Shown: positions 16,477-25,207 of the stretch, piece after piece
Numbering within the stretch: position 1 is the stretch's first letter
How the letters are laid out: every line of letters begins with the position of its first letter
Origin: JBELHO01 sp042091375
GTDB taxonomy: Bacteria > Pseudomonadota > Gammaproteobacteria > Enterobacterales > Alteromonadaceae
Assembly (NCBI GenBank): GCA_042091375.1
Contig: JBELHO010000001.1
Coordinates: 133,332 to 197,331 of the forward strand
DNA: 64,000 nucleotides
Reading direction: 5' to 3'
The notes under the pieces: model-generated
Seen by the model: only the letters and a program-made list of their open reading frames with translations
Told to the model about the DNA's origin: nothing
Database searches by the model: none
Made by a program: the position numbers and the translations under genes

Positions 16477-17724
16477 ATGGAATTACAGATGCGAGACAGT
16501 TGCGCCACAGCCAATTTATTATCATTTGAACAAGCCTTAAACACTATGCTTGCCTCAATAGATCCAATTTTGCAGTATCGCGTTGTAGCGTTAGATGCTG
16601 CCTTAGGTAGGGTGCTGGCTCAAGACGTTGTCAGCCCTATTGCGGTTCCTTCCTTTAGTAACTCGGCAATGGATGGCTATGCTTTTGCTTTGAGTAGTGT
16701 TGCCGAGACATCTTGTCTTAAACTGGTAGGTAGTGCTATGGCTGGAAGCCCTTATGTTGGGCAATGCCAAGCCGGAGAGTGTGTACGCATCATGACTGGA
16801 GCCGAAATACCACCAGGGTGCGATACTGTAATGATGCAAGAAAATTGTCAAGTGGATGGTAATAAAGTTCGGTTATTAACGACGGTTAAACAGGGCGCTA
16901 ATATTCGTTGCGCAGGTGAGGATATAACTTGCGCAAGCACAGTTTTTAAACGTGGTAGAAAGCTTTTAGCGGCAGATATCGGTGTGTTAGCATCACTTGG
17001 ATTAACCGAGCTGACAGTTTATCGGCAGATCCGTGTGGCGGTTTTATCTACAGGTGATGAATTAAAAAAATCATCTGAGGCGTTAACTGCTGGCGATATT
17101 TATGAGAGCAACAGTTACGTTATTAGTTGTATTTTACGACGTATGCATATTGAGGTCATTCCATTTGGTATTATCAAAGATAATCAACAGTCAATAGAGC
17201 AAGCATTCACTGCCGCCGATAAAATTGCTGATGCAGTTATTTCAACAGGCGGTGTATCGGTTGGTGACGCCGATCACACCAAACCTGCATTAGCAAAATT
17301 AGGCGATATCGCTTTTTGGAAAGTAGCGATGAAACCAGGTAAACCTTTTGCTTTTGGTCGGTTAGCCAATAGTTATTTTTTTGGCTTACCTGGAAATCCT
17401 GTATCAGCGTTAGTGACTACTCACCAACTGGTGGTGCCAGCATTATTGAAATTACAACATGCTAACGTTGAAAAGGCTCTGGTTTACCAAGTGAAAACAA
17501 CGGTGCCATTGAAAAAAGCGATTGGCAGACAAGACTTCCAACGAGGTATATTGTCAGTGGACCAAGCCGGTCAATTACAGGTGTGTTCAACGGGAAGTCA
17601 AGGCTCAGGATTATTGACTAGCATCAGTAAGGCTAATTGTTATATTGTTTTAGCTGCTGAACAAGGCAATGTATCTGCTGGTGATTTAGTATTAGTTCAA
17701 CCATTTGACAACTACCTGCAGTAA
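16477..17724 (+). CDS. moeA: Molybdopterin molybdotransferase MoeA
   Basis: MoeA inserts molybdate into adenylylated molybdopterin. The 415-aa protein has the family landmarks PSFSNSAMDGYA, the MTGAEIPPGCDTVMMQE segment, STGDEL, the STGGVSVGDADH motif and MKPGKPFAFG followed by LPGNPVSA. Start could be the ATG at 16477 or the one at 16489; neither has a clear ribosome site. It is divergent from the moaA unit and shares its control region, so both halves of the pathway may be co-regulated. Confidence 0.95.
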   Translation: MELQMRDSCATANLLSFEQALNTMLASIDPILQYRVVALDAALGRVLAQDVVSPIAVPSFSNSAMDGYAFALSSVAETSCLKLVGSAMAGSPYVGQCQAGECVRIMTGAEIPPGCDTVMMQENCQVDGNKVRLLTTVKQGANIRCAGEDITCASTVFKRGRKLLAADIGVLASLGLTELTVYRQIRVAVLSTGDELKKSSEALTAGDIYESNSYVISCILRRMHIEVIPFGIIKDNQQSIEQAFTAADKIADAVISTGGVSVGDADHTKPALAKLGDIAFWKVAMKPGKPFAFGRLANSYFFGLPGNPVSALVTTHQLVVPALLKLQHANVEKALVYQVKTTVPLKKAIGRQDFQRGILSVDQAGQLQVCSTGSQGSGLLTSISKANCYIVLAAEQGNVSAGDLVLVQPFDNYLQ

Positions 17725-17921
17725 ATACCATAACTGGTGCGTATAATATTATTAGTGCAATTCATAAGTTAATTCAAAAAATGCAATAACTGATACAACT
17801 GATATAACTAATACAGTAAAAACAGCACTCACTAATAACGCTATAACAGTATCGTTATTTACATTTATGATGATGGTGTTAAGGTTGCATTTTTTGATAA
17901 ATACTATATTATCTATTTTAA

Positions 17922-17937
17922 CTGTGTTTGTATACAG
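17922..17937 (+). promoter_or_regulatory. LexA-binding SOS box of yebG
   Basis: CTGTGTTTGTATACAG matches the gammaproteobacterial LexA consensus CTGT-N8-ACAG exactly, and with flanks (ACTGT...ACAGT) extends it. It lies 66 bp upstream of yebG, a known SOS gene in E. coli. The site is seen; repression by LexA is inferred from the match and the gene. Confidence 0.9.
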
Positions 17938-18002
17938 TGGTGGTGGCAGCCACATAGATTTTGAAAAGTGTGTAAAACAGAATGATTAATTAAGGGAAAA
18001 CC

Positions 18003-18347
18003 ATGGCAGTTGAAAATCGATTTGTTGTCATTAGACAAGGTGTGGAGGTAGCAACGTTTATGGATAAAAAATCCGCAGATGAATATGACAAAATGTTGGA
18101 TATGGCAGATAATTTGACTGAATTGTTTGAACAATCGCCCATTGAATTGTCTGAGTCTATTCGCGAGGAGCTAAGTATTTATTTAGCACAAAGCCGCGAA
18201 CAAGTGTTGATTGCTTTACAAGCTAAAAAAGCTCGCGTAGCAAAGAAAAAACCTGTACCTGCAAATACTGTTGATGTTGAACAACAAGAAAAACCGCTCA
18301 AATCTATTGACGATAAGCCAGTCTCTAACGCTGATGATGCGGCATAA
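18003..18347 (+). CDS. yebG: YebG family DNA damage-inducible protein
   Basis: The 114-aa protein begins MAVENRFVVIRQGVEVATF and continues KKSADEYDKMLDMADNLTEL, closely following E. coli YebG, a small SOS-induced protein of unknown mechanism. The C-terminal third is a low-complexity tail with basic and then acidic residues. A perfect LexA box upstream agrees with the family. It is followed after 27 bp by the YgjP-type metalloprotease gene, which may be co-transcribed and so also SOS-induced. Confidence 0.93.
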   Translation: MAVENRFVVIRQGVEVATFMDKKSADEYDKMLDMADNLTELFEQSPIELSESIREELSIYLAQSREQVLIALQAKKARVAKKKPVPANTVDVEQQEKPLKSIDDKPVSNADDAA

Positions 18348-18374
18348 ATCGCCTGCTGTGTTGAGTGTTAACTG

Positions 18375-19076
18375 ATGGAATATCAGTTGATCACCAGCGC
18401 ACGCCGCAAAACCATTTGCCTTGTGGTTGAGTCCGGAAAAGTTAAAGTGCGAGCACCTATTTCAGCCAGTAAAGAGGTCATTGAAAATTTACTCGCAGCA
18501 AAAAAAACATGGTTAAAAGCCAAAATCAGTCAACAAAGTGGGTTGGTCAGCAAACAAGCGACATTTACTCACAATAGTCATTTATGGATAGACGGTAAAT
18601 GCAAAACACTATTGGTTGATTTTGGTCAATTAAGTGACGTAATTGAGTATAAACAAACTATCACTGTCGTTATAAAGGGAGTGACAGACAATAACAGCGG
18701 TATTGCTGATGTTAATCGTCAACAGGTTAAAACAGCCTTAGAAAAGTGGTTGCAAAAAAAAGCTCAGGAATATATTCCACTTCGTATTAATGAGTTATCG
18801 CAACAAAGTCGTCTATATCCTGAGACTTATAATATAAAAAAATATAAAGCACGTTGGGGCAGTTGTAACAGTAAAAGCCAGTTGTGTTTTAATTATTTAT
18901 TGATGATGACACCCAAGTCGGTGATCGATTATGTGATTGTTCATGAACTCTGTCATCTAAAATATTTAAATCACAGCAACAATTTTTGGTTGTTAGTTAA
19001 TAAGCACTACCCAGAGTATCGCCAAGCAAAATCGTGGTTGAAGCAACATCAACATCACCTCAATTGGTCTTTATAA
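18375..19076 (+). CDS. YgjP-like M48-type metallopeptidase (DUF45)
   Basis: The 233-aa protein has the YgjP/WSS1-like layout. An N-terminal beta-rich part (RRKTICLVVESGKVKVRAP) leads to a C-terminal zinc protease core with KARWGSCNSKSQLCFNYLL and the HELCHLKYLNH motif, whose HExxH binds zinc. Such proteins are related to SprT-type proteases, but the bacterial family is not well characterised. It lies 27 bp behind yebG on the same strand, so it may be read from the LexA-controlled promoter. A role in DNA damage would be inference only. Confidence 0.88.
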   Translation: MEYQLITSARRKTICLVVESGKVKVRAPISASKEVIENLLAAKKTWLKAKISQQSGLVSKQATFTHNSHLWIDGKCKTLLVDFGQLSDVIEYKQTITVVIKGVTDNNSGIADVNRQQVKTALEKWLQKKAQEYIPLRINELSQQSRLYPETYNIKKYKARWGSCNSKSQLCFNYLLMMTPKSVIDYVIVHELCHLKYLNHSNNFWLLVNKHYPEYRQAKSWLKQHQHHLNWSL

Positions 19077-19497
19077 CCCGCCTTAATATCGCTTCTTAGT
19101 ATATTTATCATTGTTTTATCGGTTTTTCTTAAGTAACTTTGGATACAGTTGTGCCTGATCCCTTAAGCGTTGACCATAAACATTTCCGATCAATTTGATC
19201 ATAGAAGTTGCCGCTAACCTATGGAACTATCTACTTTAGCAACCTTGCTGTATTCAGTGGTCTATTGTTTAAACTTAACTCATCTATTCCTTGCTATATT
19301 TAAAACAAAGCACCTTTTGGTTAACTTGTGTTAACAACTTATAATTAGATTTTTTTATAATTTTATCAGTAATTTAGCCTTGTCTTTACACTTTTATTAA
19401 AAATATTTGTTGATAATTTAATTTTTTAATTAACACTTAGATGTATTTGGGGTAAATTACTTGTTAATAATGTATAATTTAAAAGGATGACAATTAT
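19077..19497. other. Intergenic region, AT-rich, no gene seen
   Basis: This 421-bp stretch has no credible coding frame on either strand. It becomes very AT-rich toward the right and includes a GTTAAC-TTGT-GTTAAC repeat near 19319-19334, itself made of palindromic GTTAAC hexamers. It presumably carries the promoter for the downstream CheC-like/GGDEF unit. No terminator with a clear T-run was found behind the metallopeptidase gene. Confidence 0.5.
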
Positions 19498-19854
19498 ATG
19501 TATTGTTTGATTTTATTGAGTAAAGCATCGATTTTACTGGGTAATACTGCATTCAAGTGTTTATTTGGGTATTTATCGCTTTATTCGTGGTTTGTTGCAA
19601 ATGTTAATAGTGTTTTGATATTTAAAGGGAAGTTTGCTGAACTGGTATTGCAGTTTTATGGACTGTGTTTGTTTGCTCATTTGACTGACTCGCAAGGTGT
19701 TAAATCAGTTAATTATTTAGTGACTAATTCAGCAATCACAAAACTGATATTAACATTGAATTATTTAGTGTTGAGCACCGAGCTAACAGACTTGTGTAAA
19801 ATGAGTAACCGCGGTTCACTTGATGACTATTATCAACCGCGCGGTACGTTATGA
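19498..19854 (+). CDS. Hypothetical 118-aa ORF preceding the CheC-like gene
   Basis: I do not recognise this protein. The first two thirds are hydrophobic and rich in Leu, Phe, Tyr and Cys; the tail is polar (KMSNRGSLDDYYQPRGTL). An AAAGGA site lies 11 bases before the ATG. The stop overlaps the start of the next gene as ATGA, and that gene has no good ribosome site of its own, which suggests translational coupling. Against it, the composition looks like a chance AT-rich frame. Related operons usually have a response regulator here, and this ORF shows no receiver-domain motif. It may be real, degenerate or spurious. Confidence 0.35.
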   Translation: MYCLILLSKASILLGNTAFKCLFGYLSLYSWFVANVNSVLIFKGKFAELVLQFYGLCLFAHLTDSQGVKSVNYLVTNSAITKLILTLNYLVLSTELTDLCKMSNRGSLDDYYQPRGTL

Positions 19855-20468
19855 GTTCTTTTATTTTAAATAAAGAGCAGCAAGATTGTTTACAGGGAAT
19901 AATTGACATTACCTTAGAGCAAGCAAGTGATCAGCTCGCGCAATATTTAGGTACTTTAGTGCACTTAAGAGTACTAAAAATCCAGCAAATTAATTCTCAA
20001 GATTTCACTATCACCCTCGATGAATTGAGTCGTGTTACAGTCGTCGTTAGTCAGGGTTTTTTTGGCTGTGAAGGTATATGTGGCGAAGCTTTAATGATAT
20101 ATCAAGCGGCAAATTCAGATGGTCTCAATGGTTTATTGGATCAAGATCCGAAAGAGGTGTTAATAAACGAACAAATTATCGACCTTGGCGCTATGGCAAT
20201 TATTGCAGTGATGAACGTTTTTGCGAAGCAAATTAACAATCAGATGATCTATGGTTCACCGCGGATCATATTCTCAAGCGAAAACGATATTGGTGACTAT
20301 ATAGTCCCACAGGAGATAAATTGGAAGCTCGCATTAAGAGTCAAAATTAGTTTCCAATTAATCAATTATCCGGTGTGTTGCGTTATATATTTGCTTTTAC
20401 CTGAGTCGGCAATACGGCATTTAAAAAATCTTATTAACCAAGTTTTGACAGGCTACTCTGATGGATAA
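19851..20468 (+). CDS. CheC-like protein (chemotaxis phosphatase fold)
   Basis: The 205-aa protein has the repeated half-site layout of CheC/CheX proteins: IIDITLEQASDQLAQYLG near residue 17, and later EQIIDLGAMAIIAVMNVFAKQINNQ, followed by a Pro in GSPRIIF. CheC proteins dephosphorylate CheY-type regulators. The stretches show the helix pattern, but the canonical ExxN pair is not clean, so activity is uncertain. It overlaps the diguanylate cyclase gene by 8 bases, an arrangement I recall in marine gammaproteobacteria with a response regulator upstream, missing here. Confidence 0.65.
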   Translation: MSSFILNKEQQDCLQGIIDITLEQASDQLAQYLGTLVHLRVLKIQQINSQDFTITLDELSRVTVVVSQGFFGCEGICGEALMIYQAANSDGLNGLLDQDPKEVLINEQIIDLGAMAIIAVMNVFAKQINNQMIYGSPRIIFSSENDIGDYIVPQEINWKLALRVKISFQLINYPVCCVIYLLLPESAIRHLKNLINQVLTGYSDG

Positions 20469-21399
20469 CACTGATTATTTAAAACACATATCTGATAAAA
20501 TAAATACTGGAATAATAGTCTTAAATTTAGATTTTCAAATTGTTGTATGGAATAACTTCCTTCGCATGCATACCAACAAACAAGCTGAAGATGTACTTGG
20601 TTTGTCGATATTTTCGGTGTTTCCAGAAATATCTCAAAAATGGTTTATACGCAAGTTATCCAGTGTATTACAATTGGGTACGCAAAGTTTTTGTTCGTGG
20701 GAGCAGAGACACCATTTATTTGAGTTACCTCATACTCAACAGATGACTACGTTCAGTGATGTGATGGCACAAAACTGTACTTTTTTGCCCATTGATAATC
20801 ACCGTGGCTATGTGACTCATGTGTGTATTTTGATTGAAGATGCAACAGAAATCTGTCACTACCATTATGTACATGTTCAAGCGTTTGAAAAATTAAAAAT
20901 TGCCAATCGCATTGATGGACTGACCCAAATCTTTAATCGTACTCACTGGAATATTTGTCTAGAAAAAGAGTTTTGTCGAGCTCAACGCTATAAAAAAAAT
21001 TTGGCAGTGATCATGTTTGATTTAGATCATTTTAAAATACTCAATGATACCTATGGCCATCAATGTGGTGACAAGGTGCTTGTTGAGGTTGCTGCTCGAA
21101 TTAAAGCATTATTGCGTGGCTGTGATCTTTTTGGCCGCTATGGTGGAGAAGAGTTTGCAGTTATTTTACCCGAGACATCACTTAAGGGGGCGCAAGAAGC
21201 GGCTGAGCGGATCAGAGGAGCGCTTTATGACGAGCATATCAATTTCAAAAATCAATCCATTGAAATTTCAGCAAGTGTCGGCGTAGCTACAATGAATGCA
21301 GATTATAAAAATTGTGAAGAGATAGTTAATGACGCTGATATGGCTATGTATCGAGCCAAAAAGAATGGCAGAAATAACGTGTGTATAGCTAATCATTAA
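20461..21399 (+). CDS. Diguanylate cyclase with PAS domain
   Basis: The 312-aa protein has an N-terminal PAS domain (about 1-130, with GIIVLNLDFQIVVWN and a late ILIEDATE) and a C-terminal GGDEF domain. The active-site motif is GGEEF in FGRYGGEEFAVILPET. An RxxD sequence (RGCD) five residues earlier is the c-di-GMP inhibitory I-site. It should therefore make c-di-GMP and be feedback-inhibited. There is no transmembrane segment, so the PAS domain senses something cytoplasmic. Coupled by overlap to the CheC-like gene. Confidence 0.93.
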   Translation: MDNTDYLKHISDKINTGIIVLNLDFQIVVWNNFLRMHTNKQAEDVLGLSIFSVFPEISQKWFIRKLSSVLQLGTQSFCSWEQRHHLFELPHTQQMTTFSDVMAQNCTFLPIDNHRGYVTHVCILIEDATEICHYHYVHVQAFEKLKIANRIDGLTQIFNRTHWNICLEKEFCRAQRYKKNLAVIMFDLDHFKILNDTYGHQCGDKVLVEVAARIKALLRGCDLFGRYGGEEFAVILPETSLKGAQEAAERIRGALYDEHINFKNQSIEISASVGVATMNADYKNCEEIVNDADMAMYRAKKNGRNNVCIANH

Positions 21400-21565
21400 C
21401 GGCACCTAACATGTATTCAATGTTAAATGTAGTTAATAATTAAGTTTGATATTATGCAAAAAAAATAATTATTTATACTTAATGTGTGGCCTTTATTCAA
21501 AAAGTGTAGTCTTTTATTCATAAATAATAGTTGACAGGGGAAACTTGTTCAGGCATTTTGTCGCT

Positions 21566-21640
21566 ATGAAAACATTTATCCGCCGCATTACCATTATTAT
21601 CATTACCACCACCCTCAATTGCAGGATGGTCATTGGCTGA
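21566..21640 (+). CDS. thrL: thr operon leader peptide ThrL
   Basis: A 24-codon frame begins MKTFIRR, runs into the regulatory stretch ITIIIITTT, and ends in TGA 75 bp before thrA. It has seven Ile and five Thr codons, mostly clustered, as expected for attenuation by threonine and isoleucine tRNA charging; E. coli ThrL has a similar Thr/Ile run. A matching antiterminator and terminator follow. Its small size keeps it out of usual gene calls. Confidence 0.92.
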   Translation: MKTFIRRITIIIITTTLNCRMVIG

Positions 21641-21696
21641 TATCTGAAATAAGATTTTTTTTAAAGCCCGTGACCATAAAGGTTGCGGGCTTTTTT
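21626..21696 (+). terminator. thr operon transcription attenuator
   Basis: The terminator hairpin is AGCCCGTGACC (21665-21675) with GGTTGCGGGCT (21681-21691), 11 pairs including two G-U, followed by TTTTTT. The competing antiterminator pairs ATGGTCA (21626-21632, in the last codons of thrL) with TGACCAT (21671-21677), the inner part of the terminator 5' arm. A ribosome stalled at the Thr/Ile codons would leave the antiterminator free to form. This is the classical attenuation layout, seen directly in the sequence. Confidence 0.9.
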
Positions 21697-21715
21697 GTGT
21701 TTAGGGGAAGTATAA

Positions 21716-24172
21716 ATGCGCGTATTAAAATTTGGTGGTTCGTCTTTGGCGTCAGCCAAACGCTTTGAGCAAGTGGCAAATATTATCAAAAGTAAAAGTG
21801 AGTCGAGCAAGCTTGCTGTGGTTGTATCAGCACCGCAAGGGGTAACCAATCATTTAGTTGCGATGGCAGAGCATAATGCTGATGAAACTCAAATACATAG
21901 CGATATCAAACATTTTCAACAAATTATCACAACAATTATTGATGATTTAGCGAGTGGTATAGATAGTTTTTGTACTAAATTACCACTGCAAATTCTTGCC
22001 GAGTGGGAAGCACAATTAACCCGCTATTTGTCTGGTGTGACAATGTTATCCTATTGCCCTGATCATATCAGGGCGGTGATCATTAGTGTTGGCGAACGAT
22101 TAAGTGTGGCAATACTTGACTCGGTATTACGCAGCAAAGGTATTGAAGTGACCTTGTTAGAACCTGAGAAATTTCTTACCACCAATGACCAGTCCTTAAA
22201 CGCTGTAGCAGATATCGGCCAGTCAAAAGAAAATTTTATAGCAAATTATACCAATGTTAATGATGTTGCCTTGATGCCTGGTTTTATTGGCAGCAATAGT
22301 AAAGGTCAGGTAACTACCTTAGGGAGGAATGGATCCGATTATTCCGCGGCGGTTCTCGCCACTTGTGCCGAAGCGCAATGCTGTGAAATTTGGACTGATG
22401 TTGATGGGGTGTACAATGCTGATCCGCGAATGATCAAGGAAGCCAAATTACTTGATTATTTATCATATCAAGAAGCGATGGAGTTATCGTATTTCGGTGC
22501 CAGTGTTTTGCATCCAAAAACAATCGGTCCTATCGCTCAACACCATATTCCCTGTTTGATTAAAAATACTGCTAATCCCGATGCGCCTGGCACTTTAATT
22601 GCGAATGAAAATGATCAACAAAAACAAGTTAAAGCTATTTCAAATTTAGATGATTTAACGATGATCAATGTTTCTGGGCCTGGCATGAAAGGTATGGTTG
22701 GAATGGCGAGTCGAGTATTTGCCACCATGAGCCGAGAAAATATTTCAATCATTTTGATCAGCCAATCATCAAGTGAATATTGCATTAGTTTTTGTATTCA
22801 TTCAATTGACGCGACTCTGGCTGCACAAAGTCTACGTCAAGCGTTTGAATTAGAATTACTCAATGGTTTACTCGAGCCATTAACCTTGACTAAAGAACTT
22901 TCGATAGTGTCATTAGTCGGCGATGGTATGCATCATCAACAAGGGGTTGCGGCTAAGTTTTTTGGCTCATTAGCGCAAGCCAGAGTTAATGTAGTGGCGA
23001 TTGCGCAAGATTCATCGGAGCGCAGTATTTCAGTGGTTATAGAAAAGAGAAAGTGTACCGATGCGATGAAAGTTTGCCATCAGAACTTCTTCTCTCATCG
23101 ACCAACTATAGACGTATTTTTGGTGGGTTGTGGTGTTGTCGGTAGCGAACTATTAGCACAAATTTCACGTCAACAACAAAAGCTTATCAAGCAAAATATT
23201 GCTTTAACAGTGTATGGATTGGCGAACAGTAAAGGCATGGTACTTAACCAACAAGGTGTTGATTTAAATAATTGGCACAGTTTGCTTGAACAACCTTCGG
23301 TGCCATTAACGGTTGATAATATCAAAGCATTTGTCAGAGAAAATCACTTGATTAATCCAGTCTTAGTTGATTCGACTGCAAATGAGGCCTTGGCGTTGAG
23401 TTATGTTGACTTTCTTGAGGCGGGCTTTCACGTGGTAACACCCAATAAAAAAGCCAATACCGGAAGTTGGCAGTATTATCAGGCATTGAGGGCTGCAGCA
23501 CAAAAAACACAACGACGCTTCTTGTATGAAACTACTGTCGGAGCTGGTTTGCCGGTTATTGACACCTTGCAAAGTTTATTAAAGGCCGGCGATGAATTAC
23601 AGCAATTTGAAGGTGTTTTGTCAGGTTCTTTATCTTATATTTTTGGTAAATTAGAGCAAGACATGACGCTTTCGCAAGCGACAGCTATTGCCAAAGAGCA
23701 GGGCTTTACTGAACCTGATCCAAGAGATGATCTGAGCGGTATGGATGTCGCTCGCAAACTACTTATTATGGCCCGTGAAGCAGGCATGCAACTTGAATTG
23801 ACTGATATTCAGGTGGACTCTGTGTTGCCCGATGATTTTGATGCCAGTGGTGATGTCAGCACTTTTATGGACAATCTTAAAACCTTAGATAATCCTTTTG
23901 CTGAGCGCGTTAACCATGCTAAAGCACAAGGTAAGGTGTTGCGCTATATTGGCACTATAAGCGATGGTAAATGCCAAGTTGCTATCGAAGCTGTCGATCA
24001 AGCGCATCCGTTATACAGTGTAAAAGACGGTGAAAATGCCCTAGCGATTCACAGTCGTTACTATCAGCCTTTGCCATTTGTTTTGCGCGGCTACGGTGCT
24101 GGAGCGGAAGTCACCGCTGCTGGAGTTTTCGGTGATTTATTGCGCACTTTAGCATGGGAGCAGCAGCACTAA
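21716..24172 (+). CDS. thrA: Bifunctional aspartokinase I / homoserine dehydrogenase I
   Basis: ThrA catalyses the first and third steps from aspartate to threonine. The 818-aa protein has an aspartokinase domain from residue 1 (KFGGSSLASAKRF; later TTLGRNGSDYSAAVLA), a central pair of ACT regulatory domains, and a homoserine dehydrogenase domain from about 460 (VGCGVVGSELL, then TPNKKANTGS and GAGLPVIDTL). Length matches E. coli ThrA (820 aa). It is preceded by the thrL attenuator and overlaps thrB by one base. Confidence 0.98.
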   Translation: MRVLKFGGSSLASAKRFEQVANIIKSKSESSKLAVVVSAPQGVTNHLVAMAEHNADETQIHSDIKHFQQIITTIIDDLASGIDSFCTKLPLQILAEWEAQLTRYLSGVTMLSYCPDHIRAVIISVGERLSVAILDSVLRSKGIEVTLLEPEKFLTTNDQSLNAVADIGQSKENFIANYTNVNDVALMPGFIGSNSKGQVTTLGRNGSDYSAAVLATCAEAQCCEIWTDVDGVYNADPRMIKEAKLLDYLSYQEAMELSYFGASVLHPKTIGPIAQHHIPCLIKNTANPDAPGTLIANENDQQKQVKAISNLDDLTMINVSGPGMKGMVGMASRVFATMSRENISIILISQSSSEYCISFCIHSIDATLAAQSLRQAFELELLNGLLEPLTLTKELSIVSLVGDGMHHQQGVAAKFFGSLAQARVNVVAIAQDSSERSISVVIEKRKCTDAMKVCHQNFFSHRPTIDVFLVGCGVVGSELLAQISRQQQKLIKQNIALTVYGLANSKGMVLNQQGVDLNNWHSLLEQPSVPLTVDNIKAFVRENHLINPVLVDSTANEALALSYVDFLEAGFHVVTPNKKANTGSWQYYQALRAAAQKTQRRFLYETTVGAGLPVIDTLQSLLKAGDELQQFEGVLSGSLSYIFGKLEQDMTLSQATAIAKEQGFTEPDPRDDLSGMDVARKLLIMAREAGMQLELTDIQVDSVLPDDFDASGDVSTFMDNLKTLDNPFAERVNHAKAQGKVLRYIGTISDGKCQVAIEAVDQAHPLYSVKDGENALAIHSRYYQPLPFVLRGYGAGAEVTAAGVFGDLLRTLAWEQQH

Positions 24173-25158
24173 TGGCTAACCATCCTCGTAAAGTGACGGT
24201 TTTTGCTCCAGCCTCTATTGGTAATTTCAATGTCGGTTTTGATATTTTGGGGGCGGCAATCCAACCTATCAATGGCGATTTACTGGGTGATATTGTATCG
24301 GTTGAGCCACACCATGAAGACTGTCTGACAGTGGTTGGTGAATTTGCCGATAAGTTACCTAGCGACCAAACCAATAATATCGTTTGGCAGTGTTTGTACT
24401 TGTTTAATCAAGCACTCATCAACGAAGGCCGAAACACACAGAAATTAAAGTTAACCTTAGATAAAAAAATGCCTGTTGGCAGTGGTTTAGGTTCAAGTGC
24501 ATGCTCTGTTGTTGCTGCCATTACCGCCCTTAATGAATATTATTTAGTCAATGAAACATTTAGTTTTAGTACTCACAAAATGTTATTGATGATGGGCGAA
24601 ATGGAAGCCCAAATTAGCGGTAGTCTGCATTACGATAATGTCGCTCCTTGCTATTTTGGTGGTATGCAATTGATGGTGCCTGATCAGCAAAAGATCTGCC
24701 AAGGTTTACCAGTATTTGATGATTGTTATTATGTGATGGCCTACCCGGGTATTGAAGTGTCAACTAAAATGGCGCGTGAAGTACTACCCAGTCAATATGA
24801 TCGTCGAGATGTGATTGCCTTTGGACAAAATTTAGCCACTTTTGTTGATGCTTGTCACCGCCAAGATAAGCAACAAGCTTTTGCCGTTGTCAAAGATATC
24901 TTGGCTGAGCCATATCGAGCGCCTTTGTTGCCGAGGTTTATTAAAATGCATAATTACTTAACTGAGCAGGGATGTTTAGCTGTGGGTATTTCAGGCTCAG
25001 GTCCCACCTTGTTTTGTGTTACTGATGATCTAGCTAAAGCGCAACATTTTCAGCAATGGCTATCTGATCATTATCTACAGAGTACAATTGATGGTGACTG
25101 TCAGGGTTTCGTACATATTTGCAAAATTGATACTCAAGGCGCTAGAGTAGTTCAATAA
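24172..25158 (+). CDS. thrB: Homoserine kinase
   Basis: ThrB phosphorylates homoserine. The 328-aa GHMP-family kinase begins MANHPRKVTVFAPASIGNFN and has the ATP-binding motif PVGSGLGSSA (101-110) and the C-terminal GISGSGPTLF motif. The ATG at 24172 overlaps the thrA stop by one base (TAATG); an in-frame start at 24154 would lie inside thrA. Length is close to that of E. coli ThrB (310 aa). Confidence 0.97.
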   Translation: MANHPRKVTVFAPASIGNFNVGFDILGAAIQPINGDLLGDIVSVEPHHEDCLTVVGEFADKLPSDQTNNIVWQCLYLFNQALINEGRNTQKLKLTLDKKMPVGSGLGSSACSVVAAITALNEYYLVNETFSFSTHKMLLMMGEMEAQISGSLHYDNVAPCYFGGMQLMVPDQQKICQGLPVFDDCYYVMAYPGIEVSTKMAREVLPSQYDRRDVIAFGQNLATFVDACHRQDKQQAFAVVKDILAEPYRAPLLPRFIKMHNYLTEQGCLAVGISGSGPTLFCVTDDLAKAQHFQQWLSDHYLQSTIDGDCQGFVHICKIDTQGARVVQ

Positions 25159-25207
25159 ACTTGCATAGGCAATTATTGTAGTATTTATCTCCTTATAGGA
25201 ACAACAA

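Noticed and set aside
17752..17955. 67-aa hydrophobic minus-strand frame between moeA and yebG
   Set aside because: It overlaps the LexA box and yebG promoter, has Ile/Val-rich low-complexity composition and no clear ribosome site.
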